Below are positions 1 to 6,608 of a stretch of 11,812 nucleotides of DNA, one piece after another. The translations under genes were made by a program, and so were the position numbers. The stretch comes from Gammaproteobacteria bacterium (GTDB lineage Bacteria > Pseudomonadota > Gammaproteobacteria > Pseudomonadales > Azotimanducaceae), in the NCBI GenBank assembly GCA_027293665.1, contig JAPUFN010000189.1, positions 1-11,812 on the forward strand, written 5' to 3'. The notes beneath the pieces are model-generated. The model did not search any database. It saw nothing but the letters and a program-made list of their open reading frames with translations, and was not told the DNA's origin. Position 1 is the first letter of the stretch; each line of letters opens with the position of its first letter.

Positions 1-875
1 CGAATTCGCACGACTCCTTCCGAGGTAAAGAGGTGACCGTTTCGCGCATTGCGCGTTGGCAGGACGCAATCGAACATGTCTATCCCGAGTTCGACTCCGG
101 CTACGAGATCCTCCGGTGTCCCCACGCCCATCAGATACCGGGCTTTGGCCGTCGGCATTTCAGGCACGATGCCGTGCAGCACTCGAGCCATCTCAGCCTT
201 GGATTCGCCCACCGACAAACCGCCAATGGCATAACCATCGAAGCCGATATCAATGAGTGCCGCAAGACTCTGCGTTCTGAGCATCTGATGCATTCCACCC
301 TGGATAATTCCGAACAACTGCGCGGGCTGCCGATTGGCAGTGCCAACACGAGCCGCAAATTCCTTCTGGCAGCGTCGTGCCCAGCGCACCGACAGCTCCA
401 TGGAAGAACGCGCCTGGTCGATGTTCGCAGGATGCGGCGTGCATTCATCGAATACCATGACGACGTCCGCGCCCAGATTGTGCTGAACCTGAATAGACTT
501 TTCTGGCGTCAGTTCCACTCGATCGCCGTTCAAGGGGGAGCGGAACACGACACCCGCTTCGGATATCTTGCGCAGCTCGCCCAGGCTGAACACCTGAAAC
601 CCGCCGCTATCCGTGAGAATCGGCGCCGACCACTGCATGAAATCGTGAAGTCCGCCGAGATCTGCGATGGTTTGATCCCCCGGACGCAACATCAGATGGA
701 AGGTGTTGCCGAGCAGCATCTGGGTTCCTGCCCGGCGCAGTGTCTCGGGCGTCATGGCTTTGACGGCTCCGTAGGTACCACACGGCATGAACACGGGTGT
801 TTCTACCACCCCGTGGATCAGCGACAACCTGCCACGGCGGGCGCTGCCATCCGTCTGCAGCAGCTCAAAGCTCAT
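1..875 (-). CDS. tgt: Queuine tRNA-ribosyltransferase (tRNA-guanine transglycosylase), 3' end beyond window
   Basis: This enzyme exchanges guanine 34 of GUN-anticodon tRNAs (Asp, Asn, His, Tyr) for preQ1, the base-exchange step of queuosine synthesis in the cytoplasm. The minus-strand reading frame is open from the ATG at 875-873 to the left edge, giving 291 complete codons. It aligns throughout with E. coli Tgt from memory. Visible landmarks are the TDSGGFQVFSLG segment, with Asp89 as the expected general acid/base; FGIIQGG near residue 200; and DMFDCVLPTRNARNGHLF, with Asp269 as the expected nucleophile. The family is usually about 375 residues, so roughly the last 85, including the Cys3-His zinc site, lie outside the window. 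The start codon overlaps the end of queA by 11 bases, so the two are almost certainly co-transcribed and translationally coupled. Nothing suggests truncation other than the window edge. Confidence 0.96.
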   Translation of the reverse strand, partial: MSFELLQTDGSARRGRLSLIHGVVETPVFMPCGTYGAVKAMTPETLRRAGTQMLLGNTFHLMLRPGDQTIADLGGLHDFMQWSAPILTDSGGFQVFSLGELRKISEAGVVFRSPLNGDRVELTPEKSIQVQHNLGADVVMVFDECTPHPANIDQARSSMELSVRWARRCQKEFAARVGTANRQPAQLFGIIQGGMHQMLRTQSLAALIDIGFDGYAIGGLSVGESKAEMARVLHGIVPEMPTAKARYLMGVGTPEDLVAGVELGIDMFDCVLPTRNARNGHLFTSEGVVRI

Positions 876-1917
876 GCTTCGCCTCTTCGCTACGAGACAA
901 CAACATGGCATCACCGTAGCTGAAGAACCGATATTGATTTTCCACGGCCAGCCGATAAGCGCCCATCACTTTTTCGTATCCTGCAAACGCACACACCAAC
1001 ATCAACAAACTCGATGCGGGCAGATGAAAATTTGTCACAAGCGCATCAACACATTTGAATTGAAAACCCGGCGTGATGAACAACTCTGTCTCTCCCCAAC
1101 CTGCGCAAGGCAGCTCGGCGCAACTTTTCTGTATCGCGGATTCTAAAGCTCGCACGACGGTAGTTCCGACGGCAATCACTTTGCCCCCTCGATGTTTGAC
1201 CTCCTGAATTGCCTCTGCAGTGGTAACAGGAATGCAATATCGCTCAGCGTGCATTCGGTGTTGCGAAAGGTCCGACACTCGAATCGGTTGGAACGTGCCA
1301 GCACCAACGTGCAGCGTCAGCATCGCAAGCTTCGTTCCGCGCTGCGCAATGCGGCTGAGTAAGTCAGCGGAGAAGTGCAGTCCTGCTGTAGGCGCGGCTA
1401 CCGCACCCGCATGTTGGTTGAACACGGTCTGATAACGCAGGAGATCGGCCTCATCAGCTGGTCTTGCAATGTACGGCGGCAACGGAGTGTGGCCGTATCT
1501 CTCGAGCACCTCCAGCACCGGTAGCGGGAATGCCAGCCGATAAAACTCACCTTCACGGCCAAGGATTTCGAGTCGCTCTCTGCCTGCAGCTGACTCGAGC
1601 AGGATGTAGCGCCCGGCCAGCAACTTCTTGCTCACCCGAATCTGACAAAGAGCCGTATTGTCATCAATAATTCGTTCAACGAGAATTTCCGCATTACCCC
1701 CGCTGTCTTTCACACCCCGCAATCGCGCTTTGATCACCTGCGTATCGTTAACCACCAGCAGGTCTTCGGGCTGCAGCAATCCCGGCAGCTCGCGAATCCA
1801 ACGATGCCTGCTGGTCGCCGCTGTCAGATCCAATAGTCTTCCAGCATCACGCTCAGCAGGTGGTGTTTGCGCGATCAATGCTGGCGGCAGTGAATAGGCG
1901 AAATCGTCGCGTCGCAT
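865..1917 (-). CDS. queA: S-adenosylmethionine:tRNA ribosyltransferase-isomerase
   Basis: QueA transfers and isomerises the ribosyl part of S-adenosylmethionine onto preQ1 in tRNA, giving epoxyqueuosine; it acts after Tgt. The product is 350 residues, against about 356 in E. coli. It carries the family signatures: an N-terminal MRRDDFAYSLPPALIAQ, LLVVNDTQVIKARL, PLPPYI, GAVAAPTAGLHF, LHVGAGTFQPIRV, VIAVGTTVVRALES, VDALVTNFHLP and YRFFSYGDAM near the C-terminus. I chose the ATG at 1917-1915 because it aligns with the E. coli start. The frame stays open 28 codons further upstream, but that part is Arg-rich, unlike the family, and would run through the probable promoter. The Shine-Dalgarno sequence is weak (GGTAG a few bases before the ATG). 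The stop codon lies inside the start of tgt, the conserved queA-tgt order. Confidence 0.97.
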   Translation of the reverse strand: MRRDDFAYSLPPALIAQTPPAERDAGRLLDLTAATSRHRWIRELPGLLQPEDLLVVNDTQVIKARLRGVKDSGGNAEILVERIIDDNTALCQIRVSKKLLAGRYILLESAAGRERLEILGREGEFYRLAFPLPVLEVLERYGHTPLPPYIARPADEADLLRYQTVFNQHAGAVAAPTAGLHFSADLLSRIAQRGTKLAMLTLHVGAGTFQPIRVSDLSQHRMHAERYCIPVTTAEAIQEVKHRGGKVIAVGTTVVRALESAIQKSCAELPCAGWGETELFITPGFQFKCVDALVTNFHLPASSLLMLVCAFAGYEKVMGAYRLAVENQYRFFSYGDAMLLSRSEEAKHEL

Positions 1918-2118
1918 GGTGCTACCGTGGAACCGGAGAGCGCGGATTCTAGCAGCCCACCATCGAACAGGCTGCGGCCTTCTGCGGCGGGATAGCGGCA
2001 CAGATCACACGCGCCGCGATCCCGAAGTACGCGCTGGCTCAACGAATGGCGGATGTGTAACATGCCTCGCCCGTTCGTAACACTGGACGCAGGCCGTTCC
2101 ACCACGAACGCAGGTATT
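1918..2118. other. Divergent intergenic region between queA and tRNA-Leu
   Basis: This 201-base stretch separates the minus-strand queA start from the plus-strand tRNA gene and should hold promoters for both. The queA side has the extended -10 element described separately. On the tRNA side I see TAACAT at 2058-2063 followed by a GC-rich stretch, but no matching -35, so I do not call a promoter there. Open frames crossing the region in either direction are arginine- or cysteine-rich and run into the tRNA, so I treat them as non-coding. Confidence 0.5.
1946..1954 (-). promoter_or_regulatory. Probable queA-tgt promoter, extended -10 element
   Basis: Reading the minus strand, TGCTAGAAT matches an extended -10 element (TGn followed by a TATAAT-like hexamer, 4 of 6 identical). 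It would place a transcription start about 20 bases before the queA ATG, giving a short leader. No good -35 hexamer is visible at 16-18 bases (the sequence there is near CAGCCT), as is allowed for extended -10 promoters. This rests on motif matching only. Confidence 0.4.
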
Positions 2119-2205
2119 GGCTGGGTGGCGAAATTGGTAGACGCGCTGGACTCAAAATCCAGTTCTGGCAACAGAGTGAGGGTTCGACTCCCTCCCCAGC
2201 TACCA
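2119..2205 (+). tRNA. tRNA-Leu (anticodon CAA)
   Basis: An 87-base class II tRNA folds by eye. The acceptor stem GGCTGGG (2119-2125) pairs with CCCAGCT (2195-2201), with one terminal G-U pair. The D stem is GCG/CGC with the GG of the D loop present. The anticodon stem CTGGA/TCCAG encloses the loop CTCAAAA, giving anticodon CAA (2153-2155), which reads UUG. The long variable arm has a TCTG/CAGA stem closed by GCAA (2164-2175), as expected for leucine. The T arm is GAGGG-TTCGACT-CCCTC (2178-2194). The discriminator is A, and CCA is encoded at 2203-2205. The gene stands alone rather than in a tRNA cluster, and the next coding gene starts 58 bases downstream. Confidence 0.97.
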
Positions 2206-2263
2206 CACGAACCGCGTGATCACGTTCCTTATTCACATTCGATTCCATGGAAAAAACCCGCTC

Positions 2264-3745
2264 ATGAATGAAACTCCCGTACTGGTCGGAATTTCTCAGC
2301 TCGAACAGCGTCTCGAACAATCGGGCTGCGAACCGCCTGGCGGCAAAGAGCCAGTCGAACTCATGATCGAAGCCGTCGTAGCCGCCGCCGAAGATGCCGG
2401 CTGCCCACGTCTGCTGCAGGCAGCCAGTTCGATACGCGTGATCCGCGGGTTGTGGCCTTACAAAAATCCGGCAAAAGCTGTCGGTGAAGCAATCGACAAT
2501 ACGACGGCCGAAACCTGCCTGACTCCCTGGGGTGGTAATTTCGTCCAGACAACGCTCAATTCCAGTGCGCTGGAAATTCAGTCCGGCAGAAATGACGTGA
2601 TCATCATCACCGGCGCCGAGTGCGGCAATACTCAGGCTAAAGCGCGACGGGCGGGCCTCAATGCCCGTAAAGATCTGAACTGGCGGAGTATCGAGGGTTC
2701 GCCCGATCGCTTGCTCGGCGTCGAGCAGGCGATGGCACACCCCGCGGAGATTGCGCTGGGTCTGCTGCAGCCGATACAGATGTACCCCATGTTCGAAAAT
2801 GCGTTGCGCCATCATCTTGGCGAATCCGTTGATGATCACATAAGGCGGGTCAGCGAACTCTGGGCAGGTTTCAGCCGCGTCGCTGCAGACAATCCCCACG
2901 CCTGGATCCGTGAAGCGAAAACGGCGGAGGAAATTCGCACCGTATCCGATGTCAATCGGCCAGTCTCCTTGCCTTATCCGAAATTCATGAATTCCAACAA
3001 CAACGTCGATCAGGCAGCGGCGCTGATCATGTGTTCCGCAAGCACCGCCCGCAAACTGGGGATCGCCCGGGAGAAGATGATCTATCCCTGGTCCGGCGCA
3101 GACGCCCACGATCACTACTTCGTTTCCAACCGGGACAACTTCCACTCCTCGCCGGCCATTCGTTTTGCCGGTGCCAGAGCACTGGATATGGCAGGGCTGA
3201 CCGTGCACGATCTCGCACACGTCGACCTCTACAGTTGTTTCCCGGTCGCCGTCCAGGTCGCGGCGCGGGAACTGGGCATCGATATGTCCAGGCCACTGAC
3301 CGTGACCGGCGGGCTGACATTTGCCGGCGGGCCGCTCAACAACTACGTCATGCACTCAATCGCGCGGATGGCGCAACTTCTGCGTGCCGCGCCGGCAGAA
3401 AAAGGCCTCATAACGGCAAATGGCGGATATCTCACCAAACACGCAATCGGAATCTATTCGGCCGAACCGCCAGCCAAACCTTTCCAGCACGCAGATTTGC
3501 AGCCCGCGGTGGATGCCACCCCGGCCCGCGAGATCATTGCCGACTATCACGGTGAGGCAACCGTTGAGAGCTACACGGTCATGTACGCAGGCGAGGGGCC
3601 GCGGACGGCATACCTCAGTGCGTTGACCGACGAGGGTCAGCGCGTCTGGGCAACCTGCGAAGACCCCCAGGTACATGACGCGATGGCGTGCGAGGAATTC
3701 TGTGGCAGGCGCACGCGTATCGTTAAAAATCTGGCGAATTTCTAA
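2264..3745 (+). CDS. Thiolase-like protein (TLP1-like, SCP2-thiolase-related), catalytic residues apparently missing
   Basis: The product is 493 residues. It has a thiolase fold at about 1-400, opening with ETPVLVGISQLEQR, with GADAHDHYF, LDMAGLTVHDLAHVDLYSCFPVAVQ and GGLTFAGGPLNNYVMHS further on. A C-terminal domain of about 85-90 residues follows (VESYTVMYAGEGPRTAYLSAL). This layout matches the thiolase-like protein type 1 group described from Mycobacterium smegmatis, which has a beta-barrel C-terminal domain in place of SCP2. The classical nucleophilic Cys is not seen around residues 88-104 (GGNFVQTTLNSSALE). The GHP histidine position reads GGP (355-357), and the CxG loop appears to read ANGG (385-388). 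Thiolysis or Claisen condensation is therefore doubtful; acyl-CoA binding is an inference. I chose the ATG at 2264 because the thiolase start motif follows at once. The ribosome binding site is poor. The RDD gene follows after 26 bases with no terminator, suggesting co-transcription. Databases would often label it acetyl-CoA acetyltransferase. Confidence 0.85.
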   Translation: MNETPVLVGISQLEQRLEQSGCEPPGGKEPVELMIEAVVAAAEDAGCPRLLQAASSIRVIRGLWPYKNPAKAVGEAIDNTTAETCLTPWGGNFVQTTLNSSALEIQSGRNDVIIITGAECGNTQAKARRAGLNARKDLNWRSIEGSPDRLLGVEQAMAHPAEIALGLLQPIQMYPMFENALRHHLGESVDDHIRRVSELWAGFSRVAADNPHAWIREAKTAEEIRTVSDVNRPVSLPYPKFMNSNNNVDQAAALIMCSASTARKLGIAREKMIYPWSGADAHDHYFVSNRDNFHSSPAIRFAGARALDMAGLTVHDLAHVDLYSCFPVAVQVAARELGIDMSRPLTVTGGLTFAGGPLNNYVMHSIARMAQLLRAAPAEKGLITANGGYLTKHAIGIYSAEPPAKPFQHADLQPAVDATPAREIIADYHGEATVESYTVMYAGEGPRTAYLSALTDEGQRVWATCEDPQVHDAMACEEFCGRRTRIVKNLANF

Positions 3746-3771
3746 GCGCACTTGTCGCACCGGAAGAGCGG

Positions 3772-4245
3772 ATGCACGACACCAGACCAGCAGGGTTTGC
3801 CAGACGCACGGGCGCTCTGATTTATGATGCGCTGTTGATCCTCGCGCTTTGGTTTGTAACGCTCTTTGTCCTGGTCGCCATAAGTAACGAAGCCGTTACG
3901 GGGCCGACAATCCAATCCATTCTCTTTGTCGAGCTATTCGCTTTTTTTGCCTACTTCTGGCGTGGCCGCGGTCAAACGCTCGGCATGCTTGCGTGGCACC
4001 TGCGGCTGACGACGCTCAGCGGTCAACCCATGACGCTGATTCAGGTGATGCTGCGCTTCATCGCAGCAATGGCATCCTTCGTCTGCCTTGGGCTCGGTCA
4101 TTTCTGGGTACTCATCGACGCAGACAAACGCAGTTGGCCGGACATGTTTTCAGATACCCGGATGTGCTACGTGGCGCTTTCTGGAGACTCTTCTGGTAAC
4201 TCTTCTGGCAACTCTTCTGGCAACTCTTCTGGCAACAACAGCTAG
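3772..4245 (+). CDS. RDD-family membrane protein with repetitive Ser/Gly/Asn tail
   Basis: This is a 157-residue inner-membrane protein of the RDD family. That family is mostly uncharacterised; a few members have been linked to ion transport, which I would not assume here. It begins PAGFARRTGALIYDALL, with the conserved Arg and Asp of the first helix. Likely membrane segments are at about 17-37, 47-63 and 92-116. GQTLGMLAWHLRL and RSWPDMFSDTRM are typical of the family. The family core ends near residue 137. Beyond it lies a tail of SSGN repeats that ends in NNS, encoded by a 12-bp tandem repeat and not part of the domain. A GGAAGAG sequence just before the ATG at 3772 supports the start. It is probably co-transcribed with the upstream thiolase-like gene and converges on lptG, with only 7 bases between the two stop codons. 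Confidence 0.85.
   Translation: MHDTRPAGFARRTGALIYDALLILALWFVTLFVLVAISNEAVTGPTIQSILFVELFAFFAYFWRGRGQTLGMLAWHLRLTTLSGQPMTLIQVMLRFIAAMASFVCLGLGHFWVLIDADKRSWPDMFSDTRMCYVALSGDSSGNSSGNSSGNSSGNNS
4186..4233 (+). repeat. 12-bp tandem repeat, 4 units, inside the RDD gene
   Basis: Four consecutive 12-base units read GACTCTTCTGGT, then AACTCTTCTGGC three times. Each is in frame and encodes (D/N)SSG. The last three units are identical, which suggests recent expansion by slippage. Unit length is a multiple of three, so gain or loss changes only the length of the tail and not the frame. The repeat ends 9 codon bases and a TAG before the end of the gene. Confidence 0.95.
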
Positions 4246-4252
4246 GGATTCA

Positions 4253-5335
4253 TCAGCCGAGCCGGCGCATTCCCCAGGCTCCGAGAATCCAACACCCGAG
4301 GATGGGGGCAAGGACGGCCAACGCCGGCGGCATGTCGTAGACGATACTCATCGGCGCCAGTAGGTCCTGCAGATATTTGAAGGTGAGCCCCACCAGAATA
4401 CCCACGCTGATCCTGACACCCATGCTGACCTCGCGCAGCGGACCCAGCACGAATCCCAATGCAATCAGGGCAAGACCGAGCACCGCAAATGGCTGCAGAA
4501 TCTTGGACCAGTAGGCGAGCTGATATGGACTCGGATTCAGGCCCTCCCGTTTCATGTACTCAATCTGATAACTCAAATCGAACAACGAGAGTTTTCGCGG
4601 ATCCACCAGCACCCGCACGCTGAGAACTCGTGGATCCACCTGTCCTTCCCAATTCTTGCGCAGCGAAGTCTCGCGAATCGTCTTGTCACCATCGAAACGC
4701 GTCTCGACGACATTCTGCAGGAGCCACGTTCCAGCAACCGAGTCATTCCCGGCAATGTAAGTCGCCCGGTCGGCGGTCAACGCACGAAGGAGCGTTTTGT
4801 CTTCGTCGAACCAGTATTGGCGCAGGCCCGTTAGCTCATCGTGGCTACCCAGGCCCTCGACATGCATCACCATTCGGCCCTCCCGATACCAGTAACCGTC
4901 GGCAAGTGAAATTTCTTCGGAGTCCTGTAGCGCTCTGGCTTTATAAGCTTCGGCAAGCTGCTCACCACGCGGTGCAACGAATTCACCGATGACAATTCCA
5001 ACTGCCAAACACAGCAACACCGGATAAACCACAGAGACAAACGTGCGCGCGGCAGACACTCCCGACGTCCGGAAGATCACTATCTCGGAATGGTTGGCGA
5101 GGTTACCTAGACCGACCAGCGACCCGAGAAATACGACATAAGGCAGCACTTCATAAATGCGGCGCGGTGTTGTGAGCAGCACATACCACATGGCACGCGC
5201 AAGCGTGTAACCGGCTTCATCATCGCGCAGTTCGTCCAGGAGAGCGAACAGAGTCATCAGAGCAATGAACGCAGCAAGCACGACCAGGATCGCAAGCAAC
5301 ACTTCACGACCGATATAACGGTCCATTACGGGCAT
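4253..5335 (-). CDS. lptG: LPS export ABC transporter permease LptG
   Basis: LptG forms the LptB2FG inner-membrane complex with LptF and the ATPase LptB, extracting lipopolysaccharide and passing it to LptC. The product is 360 residues, the same length as E. coli LptG. Expected features are three N-terminal membrane segments (about 12-32, 62-80, 99-120), a periplasmic beta-jellyroll domain (about 130-265) and three C-terminal segments (about 274-298, 306-326, 335-356). Recognisable family motifs are MDRYIGREVL at the start, GEFVAPRGEQLA, YWSKILQPFAV and FVLGPLREVSMGVRI. The frame extends 34 codons further upstream, into lptF, but alignment places the start at the ATG at 5335 (MPVMDRYIGR); an ATG three codons later is possible. 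No clear Shine-Dalgarno sequence precedes either. The gene starts 19 bases after the lptF stop and is surely in the same operon. Confidence 0.96.
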   Translation of the reverse strand: MPVMDRYIGREVLLAILVVLAAFIALMTLFALLDELRDDEAGYTLARAMWYVLLTTPRRIYEVLPYVVFLGSLVGLGNLANHSEIVIFRTSGVSAARTFVSVVYPVLLCLAVGIVIGEFVAPRGEQLAEAYKARALQDSEEISLADGYWYREGRMVMHVEGLGSHDELTGLRQYWFDEDKTLLRALTADRATYIAGNDSVAGTWLLQNVVETRFDGDKTIRETSLRKNWEGQVDPRVLSVRVLVDPRKLSLFDLSYQIEYMKREGLNPSPYQLAYWSKILQPFAVLGLALIALGFVLGPLREVSMGVRISVGILVGLTFKYLQDLLAPMSIVYDMPPALAVLAPILGCWILGAWGMRRLG

Positions 5336-5354
5336 CAACAACTTTGCCAACGAA

Positions 5355-6428
5355 TCAACCTCGAGCAGGTCGCATGGTACGGTAGATAAAGAATACCCCG
5401 GCGAGCAAAAAAGCGCCGTGCACGACCCACAAACCAAGCGCTAATGGCCAGAAACCTGTCACCAGTGCATTTTTGTTGAAAATGAGCGCCAGGTAGTAGG
5501 CCACCAGCAACGACAGGCCAGGCACGAGTCTGGCGAATCGTCCCTGACGTGGCTTGACCCGAGACAGACCAACCGCCATGACAGCAGCGATGATCGTAAA
5601 CAGTGGTATGCCGATGCGCCAATGAAACTCGGCGATTGCGGACGCTGCTGGATTTTCCAGTAACCGCAGTGTTGCCACGGCCTCAATATCGAGTTTCTCT
5701 GCAACCGCTTCATCGATTTCAAGTCGCTGCGACAATGTCTTGAATTCAACGACGCGATAGTCGCGATCGCCGACCTTGCCCTCGTAGCGTTTGCCATTCT
5801 GCAGATGCAGAAACCGGCTACCCGTCACCGGGTCGACGAATTGACTGCCTTTCTCGGCCCAGACGGTGACGTTGACGCCATCATCGCGCTGTTCCGCCAT
5901 GAACACCACTCCAAGCTCCTTCTTGTCATCGGATATGGCTTCCGCATAGGTCACACGGTGACCTTGGTCGTAGGTGTGAAACATGCCCGGCGTGAGGGTT
6001 TCAAATTCCTGGCTGAGCCGTTGTTGCACGAAGAATTCCGCCAGCTCGAGGTTGTTCAGAGGGGTCAGCACAACACTGAAGTAGCCCACCACAATGCTCA
6101 CGGCCAGCACCGGTATTGCCAGCCACCGCAACAGCCGCGCCGGTCCTGTACCGCCACTTTGCAAAATGGCGAACTCCTGATCGGCATGCAGCCTCCCCAG
6201 GGTAAGCAGCAGCGACAGAAACAGCGAAAAGGGCAACAGGAGTTGCAGAAACTCAGGCAGCCGCAGCGACATGATCGTGACCAGATTATCCGTGGTGAAT
6301 TTTCCCAGAGCAGCTTCCTGCAGATAACCGAGAAAGCGGCCACCGACTGCGACGACAAGCAGCACGGTAACCACAACCAGGAATACCATGCTCAGTTCAC
6401 GATTGATGTAACGTCCAGCCACCAGCAT
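5355..6428 (-). CDS. lptF: LPS export ABC transporter permease LptF
   Basis: LptF is the partner permease of LptG in the lipopolysaccharide exporter. Its periplasmic jellyroll domain, with LptC, starts the bridge to the outer membrane. The product is 357 residues, against 366 in E. coli. Likely membrane segments lie at about 13-32, 56-78, 100-121, 270-290, 300-318 and 326-348, with the jellyroll at about 125-265. Supporting motifs are the N-terminal AGRYINRELSMVFL, RLPEFLQLLLPFSLFLSLLLTLGRL, the DQEFAILQSGG coupling-helix region, NGKRYEGKVGDRDYRVVEF and VKPRQGRFARLVPG. The ATG at 6428-6426 gives the usual N-terminus, and an AGGGA sequence sits about 9 bases upstream. It is first in the lptF-lptG operon, divergent from pepA as in E. 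coli. Confidence 0.96.
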   Translation of the reverse strand: MLVAGRYINRELSMVFLVVVTVLLVVAVGGRFLGYLQEAALGKFTTDNLVTIMSLRLPEFLQLLLPFSLFLSLLLTLGRLHADQEFAILQSGGTGPARLLRWLAIPVLAVSIVVGYFSVVLTPLNNLELAEFFVQQRLSQEFETLTPGMFHTYDQGHRVTYAEAISDDKKELGVVFMAEQRDDGVNVTVWAEKGSQFVDPVTGSRFLHLQNGKRYEGKVGDRDYRVVEFKTLSQRLEIDEAVAEKLDIEAVATLRLLENPAASAIAEFHWRIGIPLFTIIAAVMAVGLSRVKPRQGRFARLVPGLSLLVAYYLALIFNKNALVTGFWPLALGLWVVHGAFLLAGVFFIYRTMRPARG

Positions 6429-6608
6429 ATGCCAGGTCCCTGATTTTCAACCCCCGGCCATCTCGAGTCTCGGGGCTCGCTCATTACGCACGCACTTTCG
6501 TGCTCGACAAATGTTCACGACATCGAGTCGCAAGACTAGCAGCGTGAATTTCAACACGCTGATAGAATGCGCGCGACAATTAGCAGGAGTGCGCGCCACA
6601 ACCAGATT
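6429..6608. other. Divergent promoter region between lptF and pepA
   Basis: This 180-base region must drive lptF-lptG leftward and pepA-holC-valS rightward. The pepA side has a clear extended -10 element, listed separately. On the lptF side, read on the minus strand, TTGTCG followed 18 bases later by TAATGA is the best pair I found, but it is a poor match and I do not call it. A 4-bp hairpin GCAC-TTTC-GTGC at 6492-6503 is too short to be significant. No open frame here looks coding. Confidence 0.6.
6560..6568 (+). promoter_or_regulatory. Probable pepA operon promoter, extended -10 element
   Basis: TGATAGAAT matches an extended -10 element (TGn plus TAGAAT) and is followed by a GC-rich stretch where transcription would begin, near 6575. 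That predicts a leader of about 34 bases before the pepA ATG at 6609. No convincing -35 hexamer is present at the usual distance. The element is nearly the same as the one proposed for queA. This is inferred from the motif alone. Confidence 0.45.

Noticed and set aside
33..923. Plus-strand open frame of 296 codons opposite tgt
   Set aside because: It is antisense to a clearly homologous tgt. The translation is rich in His, Arg and Gln with no family match, typical of a shadow of a GC-rich gene.
2208..2228. Possible terminator hairpin after tRNA-Leu (GAA..CGTGATCACG..TTC)
   Set aside because: The pairing needs a three-base bulge, the loop is very short, and no T-run follows. It does not meet the standard for an intrinsic terminator.
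2039..3355. Long minus-strand open frame (438 codons) opposite the thiolase-like gene
   Set aside because: It runs antisense through the tRNA and the whole thiolase N-terminal domain, has no recognisable domain, and includes a translated tRNA complement of the kind often mis-annotated as protein. The plus strand explains the region.
4246..4252. Bidirectional terminator between the RDD gene and lptG
   Set aside because: Only 7 bases separate the stops, and I see no stem-loop with T-runs around them.
5805..6443. Plus-strand open frame of 212 codons opposite lptF
   Set aside because: The translation is mostly Gln/His/Arg low complexity, the expected complement of a hydrophobic membrane-protein gene. 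lptF accounts for the sequence.
6492..6503. Hairpin GCAC-TTTC-GTGC between lptF and pepA
   Set aside because: A 4-bp stem is expected by chance in a region of this size and has no supporting context.
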